From Alopecurus myosuroides (Eukaryota > Streptophyta > Magnoliopsida > Poales > Poaceae): a DNA stretch of 64,000 nt. Numbering within the stretch: position 1 is the stretch's first letter; every line of letters starts with the position of its first letter. The stretch covers positions 25,428,536 to 25,492,535 of the forward strand of contig CM054062.1 of the NCBI GenBank assembly GCA_028641055.1, in the 5' to 3' direction. Positions 57,653-64,000 of the stretch are shown in pieces. The position numbers and the translations under genes were made by a program. Under the pieces are notes generated by a model. The model was not told where the DNA came from and made no database searches. It saw only the letters and a list, made by a program, of their open reading frames with translations.

Positions 57653-59094
57653 ACATCCCCAAGCTCAGTTCCTACTCGTCCTCGAGTAGGTAAACGATAA
57701 AAACACATAATTTCTGAGGTGACATGCTACCAACATAAACTTGATCATCAATAATATAAAATCATATGTAAGCTGAGATCATAGAAGTTCAACACAAGCA
57801 TGATAAATAAAACTTTAACAATAAAGCATAGCAATCACCTTGCATCATGATAAGTAACACAAATAAAAGATATGAATAACAATCTATCGAAAGGTATACG
57901 TTTGTTTCAAGTATAGAGAAAACATGGCAAATTGATATTTCGCTAGTCCTTAAGAGTGGGACAAAACATAAATACCAGGACACCTTCAGAGTTCATGGGG
58001 AAGACTAGAACAAATAATTAGAGAACAAACAATAACGCATCATGAATCAATTAATAATGTTTCTCGGACAAATGAACATTAAACTCGGAATGGCAACTAT
58101 GCTCTCTCAACTGTGCATAAAGTTAGAAGATGGATACTCAACATAAAAGTAAAAGAAAGTCCCTTCGCAGAGAGAAGCATGGATCACTCATGTGCTAGAG
58201 CTTTTATTTAATAAACAGATGTATAAAATGCCTGACACTCCTTCCATCCATCTTACACAAACCATGGCTAACTGAATCCTCGAGTGCCTGCCAACAATCA
58301 CAAACCATGGAGGAGTGTCTAATTTTGAGACGTGTATGCTAGTGTCAACGAATGGTAAACAGAAAATACAGTACGTCACAAGCCAACTAGACTTCACAAA
58401 AGCGGCTCCCATTTGAAGGACACAACTGGAGTAGAAGGTCATCCCTCATTCTCTTTTGTTTACACGATTATGCTTTGACTCCCAAAGCTTCAAAGTCTCC
58501 TTCTTGTACTCAGCAATCTATTATATCTTTATCCTGTGGATGATCTCAACTTCATGATGTGCCATCTTCTTGTACCTAAAGACTTCTTGCTCCAGCTCTT
58601 CCATTCTAGCTTCCAAACTACCTTCTCCTTTAGGGCTCCGAACATCTTCAATCAACACCTTCCCATCCTTGAGCAGCAACTCCTTGGGATGCATCTTCAA
58701 CTCGTTCATGTACGTGTTGACGACATTCTCGAAGAAACTGTCTTTGGGAGATCCGGGAGAAGACATTGTGGCTCTAGAAGATGTAACCTGGCAGAAACAG
58801 CTCGAAACAGAAACACGGCGAGAAAAAGATATACGGACCACGGGGGTCCGAGGGATTATATAGCAAAAATATGTGTAACAAAAGGAAAGTCCAGGTCGAG
58901 AACGAGTCGGAGAGGGGATCCGGAGCGCCCACACCATAGGCTGGCGCAGCCTAGGGTGGGCCCGTGCCACCTGGTGGTGTGGTGCGTCCCGACACTTTCT
59001 CCAACTCCTCTTTGGCTCGGTATTTTTCATATTTTACAAAAATCAATAATCTATAACTGAAAAGGCAATTCGCGAACTTTTTCTTAAGAGAATT
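57653..59094 (-). mobile_element. 3' internal region of the Athila-like element
   Basis: It holds the purine tract by the LTR, about 800 bp of non-coding DNA and a small ORF (58521-58766) near its right end, preceded by leader-like GC-rich DNA at 58900-59000. It would be joined to pol at 62379 if the two unclassified elements between them were absent. Confidence 0.55.
58521..58766 (-). CDS. Small ORF in the 3' region of an Athila-like element (81 aa)
   Basis: From ATG 58766 (MSSPGSPKDSFFENVVNTY) to the stop at 58521. It continues with LLLKDGKVLIEDVRSPKGE and a coiled-coil-like RMEELEQEVFRYKKMAHHEV. From memory a protein with this wording recurs in Triticeae retroelement DNA; its function is not known to me. 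A spliced longer form is possible, since family members run on past the point where this frame stops. Confidence 0.5.
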   Translation of the reverse strand: MSSPGSPKDSFFENVVNTYMNELKMHPKELLLKDGKVLIEDVRSPKGEGSLEARMEELEQEVFRYKKMAHHEVEIIHRIKI

Positions 59095-60074
59095 GTTACC
59101 TACTAGCAAATATGCCCGTGCGTTGCTACGGTTTTAAAATTTTATTTAAAAAGTTAGATAGGGAGAACTTTAATCCTTGAGCGTACCTCTTTTCCTATCA
59201 TGTGCTCCGTCTCACTGTAATTTGGTAAACATAGTCGTATGTGTAGGAGGCGACGACAGTTCTAGACCGCGCCGTCGCCCGACAGTTGGGCAACGTCTGG
59301 TTCCGTCGTGCTCGTGGATCCTAACCCTGACGATGGGGACGATGGAGTCATCGACCTCGTTCCTAGACAGCTCTATGGAGATGGACATTAGGTTACGTCT
59401 CATGCTTTTCGCCGACTTGTGTCGAAGTGACAGGTGAGATACTGAGAGACGAGATGAAACTGCTACCATCGAAGCTGCGCAACCTGTTGTTTTTGCAGGC
59501 TCTAAGCTTCCCCGGTTATTTAGCCGAGGATGTCGAGGTGTTGTGTTTGCGTGGACGATCGCTGTCCTATGCGTCGATCGGCCGTCTTTTGCATCGTTGC
59601 CGTCGTCGTGGGCTCGCCATATGTCTTAATCGATCACCCCAGATTGATTATATGTAAGAGATCAACCGATGGAGGGAGCTTGAGAAGAGTTATGTACATG
59701 GAGTTCAGACGTTCACGTACATTGGCATATCCGCATAGGCAATGCCCACATGGATCACGTACACCATGCAATGTCGTGGACGGAGGCCACCTCTCAGATT
59801 TTTGTTCCCTGTTCTTTTCCCATTATGGTCGCTTGTCTCCAATTTTGGTTCGCTGTTCTTTTTTCCTTATGGTCTCGTGCCCACGTCGCACTCTTCCTCT
59901 GTCCGGTTTTGGTTCGCTTTATTTTTCCTTTTGGTCGCGTAGCTAGCTTTTCTATAAGACACGCTTGAGAAGAATTAAAAAGAATCGGTGGCTTTGAGCT
60001 GATTCCGTAGAAGGGTAAATCAGTAAAATCCAGACGGACCGCAAGAAGCGTTAGTGCTTTTATTAGTAGGTAAC
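59095..60074. mobile_element. Unclassified element X1 with GTTACCTACTA ends
   Basis: GTTACCTACTA at 59095-59105 is inverted at 60064-60074. Just inside the left end is GCCCGTGCGTTGCTACGG, and just before the right end CTTTTATTAGTAGG. No transposase is seen and no clear target duplication. The signature near the left end recurs in X2. Superfamily undetermined. Confidence 0.55.
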
Positions 60075-60333
60075 TAGCGAGCAATGCCCGTGCGTTGCAA
60101 CGGGAGAAAAAAACTCTGCAATCGTAAAGACGTAATATATGTTCTCTTTGGCATGACAGGTTCCCTGGTAAATTTGTTAATTTTTTTTTGAAACTAATTT
60201 GTTAAATATTTATACCATAGAGAAATTTATTACTGAAAATCAGCTTTTTTACTTAACGGGGCAAAACCATTTTTTTACATAACGGGACAAAACGTTCTTA
60301 ATGGGGCGCTTCAAACGTAAAAAAGTAAAAATA

Positions 60334-60428
60334 CTCCGTCCAATCCGAAATATGTGTCGCTAGGATAGTTATCGATTTATATGTTTTATGTACTTTTTCA
60401 CGAAAGTTTTCTTTTGGACCAGAAGGAG
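60334..60428. mobile_element. Stowaway-like MITE, degenerate
   Basis: It begins CTCCGTCCAATCCGAAATA and ends, inverted, CTCCTTCTGGTCCAAAAG, with TA on each side. The terminal repeats are imperfect. Confidence 0.5.
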
Positions 60429-60508
60429 TAGGATAATTTTCTTGTTGTAGCAACGAGGCGTCAGGTGCACGTATTCTTCTTCCCCTTCATTATGTAATGT
60501 GTACCCGC

Positions 60509-60700
60509 CTACATGGCTTCATGGAGGTAATAGGGCATGTTTATAGTGTTGCCGGAGCTTGTCTCTCCAACTATGATGAGTACTTGGGACTCCTCAATGG
60601 CTTTGAGCATAACGCTTTCCCCATGTACACATGCAGTTTTTTTTTTATCGTTTTGGAGCTTCCTATACGACGGAAACTTCGCGTCGATGGCCTTGGCCAA
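60509..60700 (-). pseudogene. DEAH-box RNA helicase fragment around motif I
   Basis: The minus strand encodes LKAIEESQVLIIVGETSSGN followed by TINMPYYLHEAM and a stop. DEAH-box splicing helicases of the PRP2/PRP22 type have LKA(I/V)EE.QVL(I/V)IVGETGSGKTTQIPQYLHEAG at this place. Here the Walker A lysine is replaced (GETGSGKT becomes GETSSGNT) and the fragment ends right after, so it is dead. It probably is a host gene piece captured by element X2. Confidence 0.7.
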
Positions 60701-62378
60701 TTTGTCCGTCTCGTCGCCGATAGGTTGCCTATGTCAAAAAGAACATGCATTGCTCAAGAGGGAACTACTATTAATGTAGTACAAGCTAGTGTACAATATC
60801 TACAATGAGAAGGTGCATACCACTCCTGGTTCCAGATTCCAAAATATGGGACTACACATTTGCATTCCTAGTTGTTCAAATAACATGTTTGCTAGTTGGC
60901 ATTTCAACAATCGCTTAGAGAGCATCATATTAATTAACCAATTTCAAACTTTGGGGATCGATGGCAGAAAAACATGAGAAAGAAAGAGAGCATAGCAGCT
61001 GCTGCATGTGCGTGCACCAGGGGAGACAGAAAATCCGAGACAGATCGGTTCCCTTTCGACAGCAAAAACGCTTCATGTGAAGAAAAAATAACATCGGCCT
61101 CTGTAAACGTCATCCTCCTCAATCACTATTTCTGATATTCCTATTCTCCATCCTACGGACTTGGTGTTGTTTCTGAACTTAGATAAGAGAAGCTAGTTGG
61201 TTCCTCTCCAAGGGTGCTTGAGCCGAACTAAACAGCAGCAAGGGCGAGGCCAGCGTACCCGAGCTAAGCTAGCTGAGCGTGCTAACTCAACTATAGCCTG
61301 ACCGATCCAAGGAACCAAAGAAACCCAGAGGCCAGGGAGAGCCACAACAATCAAGCAGCACAGAGGGGCATGAGGCCAGCAGAGCAAGCAGAGCGACAAC
61401 CGGACCAAAATTGCGGACACCATGGTGGCGCCCCCGCCCATCGCCGTCATTGCTAACTCGCCATACCCTTGAACTTCCATGCGGCTGTGATCCTCTCTGT
61501 GCGCGCGCCCTTGCCACTGTCGCGTGGAGGCTGCGACCGACGACGGCATGCCAAGGTCGCCGGCGGAGGCGGTAGTAGCTGGGCAGGAGAGACAGCGGTA
61601 CCGTGCAGCAGAGGGCGAGCGCTTGCCACTTCCCGACCCCATCATAGTAGAAATCAGCAAGCTCGAGAAGCACCCCAGCTCAAAGGCAGCCATGCCGACT
61701 TGAGAGATGATTCCTATAGATCGATTGTGCGGGCCATCCCAAGCCGCTTGGGAGGCAGGGGGATCGACGTGCCACCGGACCCTCGGGATGCAGGTGAGTC
61801 CCCGGCGGCCGCGCATGATGCAGGGGACGGGGAGACGCCGCCATCCGTGCGCGATGCAGGGGATGGGGAGGCGGCGCCGGCCATGCGCGATGCAGGGGTT
61901 ATTTGAGAAGAGGCGGCGTGAGACAGTGAAATTGGGACCTTCTGGACGACCACTGACGTACCATAGGTGGCGGGATCAACGGACAACGGGTGGAGCTAGT
62001 GGCGGGCGGCGAATCCAGCTTTGGCAGCAACCAAATAGGGAGGTGGCGGGGATGGTGGTCTGGCTACGGGAGGGAATGTATCTCGGAGGAGAGAGGGGGG
62101 GCGGGTCTGCGGCAAGTGGTTCCGTTCGAGGGAGACTCAGCCACTGGCGGCGCGCGGGCTGCGGGGTCGGGGCTGATGGCGGAGGGGATCGCTCGAGGGA
62201 GCCTCTACCATCGTCGGAAGCGGCGGCGCGGAGGAATAGACCTTGGTTAGGACCCGTAGTATGTACGAACAGTTTCGTGGCAAAAAGACAGTATTATGCG
62301 AGTTGGTGGGAGGGTACATTAGTAAATTTGTGTTGGACGAAAATTTTGGTAAAAACCTTAATGACTTTATTATTAGGT

Positions 62379-64000
62379 AAAGATTCCAAAACTGACTCTG
62401 CAGATTTTGGAATCTTCCCTCCGATGAATTTCTCCGGAGTCATTACTTGAATAACATCGACATCTTCATCATAGGAGTCCCCAAAAATATAATGCTTGAG
62501 TCTTTGCCCATTTACCACTTGTGTTGTGTTATCCTTAAGGGAAGCAATTTTAATTGCCCCTGAATGATACACTTCTTCAATAACATAAGGACCTTCCCAT
62601 CGGGAGAGTAATTTTCCTGCAAAAAATCTAACACGAGACCGATACAATAGAAATTTCTCACCAACATGAAACTTTCTTTTAAGGATTCTTTTATCATGCC
62701 ATTGTTTAACTTTTTCTTTAAAGAGCTTCGCATTTTCCTAAGCTTCATATCTCCATTCATCTAAATGATTCAAATCAAACATTCTTTTCTTACCAGCAAT
62801 TTTAAAATCTTTATTTAATTCTTTCACTGCCCAATAAGGTTTGTGTTCTAATTCTAAAGGCAAGTGACAAGCTTTTCCATAAACCATTTTATAACGAGAC
62901 ATACCATAGGATTTTTATAAGCAGTTCTATAAGCCCATAAAGCATCATTTAACTTATCATACCAATTCTTTCTAGATTTATTAACAGTCTTTTGCAAGAT
63001 AGATTTAATTCCTCTATTTGATAATTCTACTTTCCCACTGGTTTGAGGATGATAAGCTGAGGCAATTCTATGATTAACATCATATTTAGCAAGGGTTTTT
63101 CTAAAACCAACATGAATAAAATGAGAAGCTCCATTAGTCATAAGATATCTAGGCACACCAAACCTAGGAAAACTGACATCTTTAAGTATTTTTTAACGAG
63201 GTTTCTCCATCATTACTTTTAGTAGGTATAGCTTCTACCCATTTAGTAACATAATCTACAGCAACAAGTACATGAGTATAGCCATTTGAAGGAGGAAAAG
63301 GACCCATAAAGTCAAATCCCCAACAATCAAAAGGTTCAATAGCAAGAGAATAACTCATAGGAATTTCATTATGTCTAGAAATATTTCCTACTCTTTGACA
63401 TTCATCACAAGATAACGTGCATCTTTAAAGAGAGTAGGACAATAGAAACCTGATTGTAGAACCTTCTGTGCGGTTCTATCTCCAGCGTGATGTCCTCCAT
63501 AAGCACTACTATGGCACTTCTTCAATATTTCACGTTGTTCATGATCTGGAACACATCTTCTCATAATACCATCTAATCCTTCTTTATATAAATGTGGGTC
63601 ATCCCAAGAATAATGCCTCAAATCATAGAAGAATTTTCTTCTTTGTTGAGCTGTAAATGTTGGAGGCAAATAATTTGAAACAATAAAGTTAGCATAATCA
63701 GCATACCATGGACTATCTTGGGGTTTTACCTTTATTGCATCCAACTGTTCATTTATAAAACTATCATTAACATGAATAAAGTCAAAAGTAATGTTTTCTA
63801 ATCTAGACAAGTTATTAGCAACAGGATTTTCAGCACCCTTCCTATCCACAATATGTAAATCAAACTCTTGTAAAAGCAACACCCATCTAATAAGCCTAGG
63901 CATAACATCTTTCTTTTACATAAGGTATCTAATAGCAGCATGATCAGTATGAATAGTAACCTTTGAGTCAACAATATAAGGCCTAAACTTATCACATGCA
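62379..64000 (-). pseudogene. Athila-like Ty3/gypsy pol relic: RNase H end, integrase
   Basis: In minus-strand order from the window edge: the RNase H end (VTIHTDHAAIRYLM, then an in-frame TAA near 63916, then [20 protein letters not shown]); the integrase zinc-binding region ([20 protein letters not shown]); the core in another frame (FDFMGPFPPSNGYTHVLVAV near 63260); [20 protein letters not shown] near 63050; and the C-terminal part (GKLLSRWEGPYVIEEVYHSG) ending near 62380 where element X2 begins. The wording [18 protein letters not shown] is characteristic of the Athila group. At least two frame changes and a stop show it is dead. The element's left part continues outside the window. Confidence 0.85.

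Larger units (their letters stand above)
60075..62378. mobile_element. Unclassified element X2, related to X1, carrying a helicase fragment
   Basis: It begins TAGCGAGCAATGCCCGTGCG directly after X1 and ends GACTTTATTATTAGGTAA, matching X1's left signature and right end. It contains a Stowaway-like MITE (60334-60428), a minus-strand DEAH-box helicase fragment (60509-60700) and a GC-rich 61200-62250 region with frames open on both strands but no domain. Right of it the Athila-like pol resumes. Confidence 0.5.

Noticed and set aside
61193..62450. Frames of up to 247 codons on both strands in element X2
   Set aside because: GC-rich, no motif, open on both strands.
1..64000. tRNA, rRNA or conserved miRNA genes
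   Set aside because: I looked for the tRNA T-arm (GGTTCGA) context and for common plant miRNA sequences by eye and found none with a matching fold; a covariance-model search would settle it.

Overview
This is plant nuclear DNA, almost certainly from a grass. The evidence is one intact-looking GATA transcription-factor gene of the monocot Cga1 type set in dense nested transposable elements, and the families seen (CACTA, PIF/Harbinger, Stowaway MITEs, Sirevirus-like copia, Tat-like and Athila-like gypsy) are those of grass intergenic DNA. The Athila-like LTRs, which start TGATACG..., suggest the Pooideae (wheat/barley/oat/ryegrass group); that is inference from memory. There are no bacterial-type operons, CRISPR arrays or rRNA genes, and I recognised no tRNA.

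Layout. 1-1507: 5' end of a CACTA transposon on the minus strand (terminal repeat, subterminal repeats, N-terminus of the transposase). 2820-4122: three-exon minus-strand GATA gene. 5901-6940: complete PIF/Harbinger element with 20-bp perfect terminal repeats, TTA target duplications and a truncated Myb-like ORF1. 6944-12239: mostly unrecognised, with an old LTR-element relic. 12240-26281: a LINE split by a 13-kb Sirevirus-like copia element (12318-25296, minus strand, TACTA duplication), which itself carries a 1.25-kb tandem duplication across its LTR/internal boundary. 26282-31790: a second LINE end, a Stowaway MITE, low-copy-looking DNA without a recognised gene, and an RNase-H-like relic.

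31797-42334: the most interesting element, a very young Tat-like Ty3/gypsy retrotransposon on the plus strand (ATGAC duplication, LTRs with three visible substitutions and one 18-bp indel). It has a long gag whose first ATG lies inside the LTR, a pol that has lost RNase H and integrase and is broken by a TAG and by a 708-bp hAT insertion, and on the opposite strand an uninterrupted six-exon gene (836 codons) with its own TATA box. It is non-autonomous for integration yet recently mobile.

42340-64000: a mosaic of older pieces: LINE relics, a truncated Tourist-like MITE, several Athila-like LTRs on the minus strand, two minisatellites that stay open as protein (66 bp x7 and 78 bp x4), two adjoining unclassified elements sharing a GCCCGTGCGTTGC signature (one carrying a DEAH-box helicase fragment), and, running off the right edge, a decayed Athila-like pol. 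The only ordinary host gene I can support is the GATA factor. Its partners here are not functional neighbours: the window is a record of successive insertions, whose order can be read from target-site duplications.
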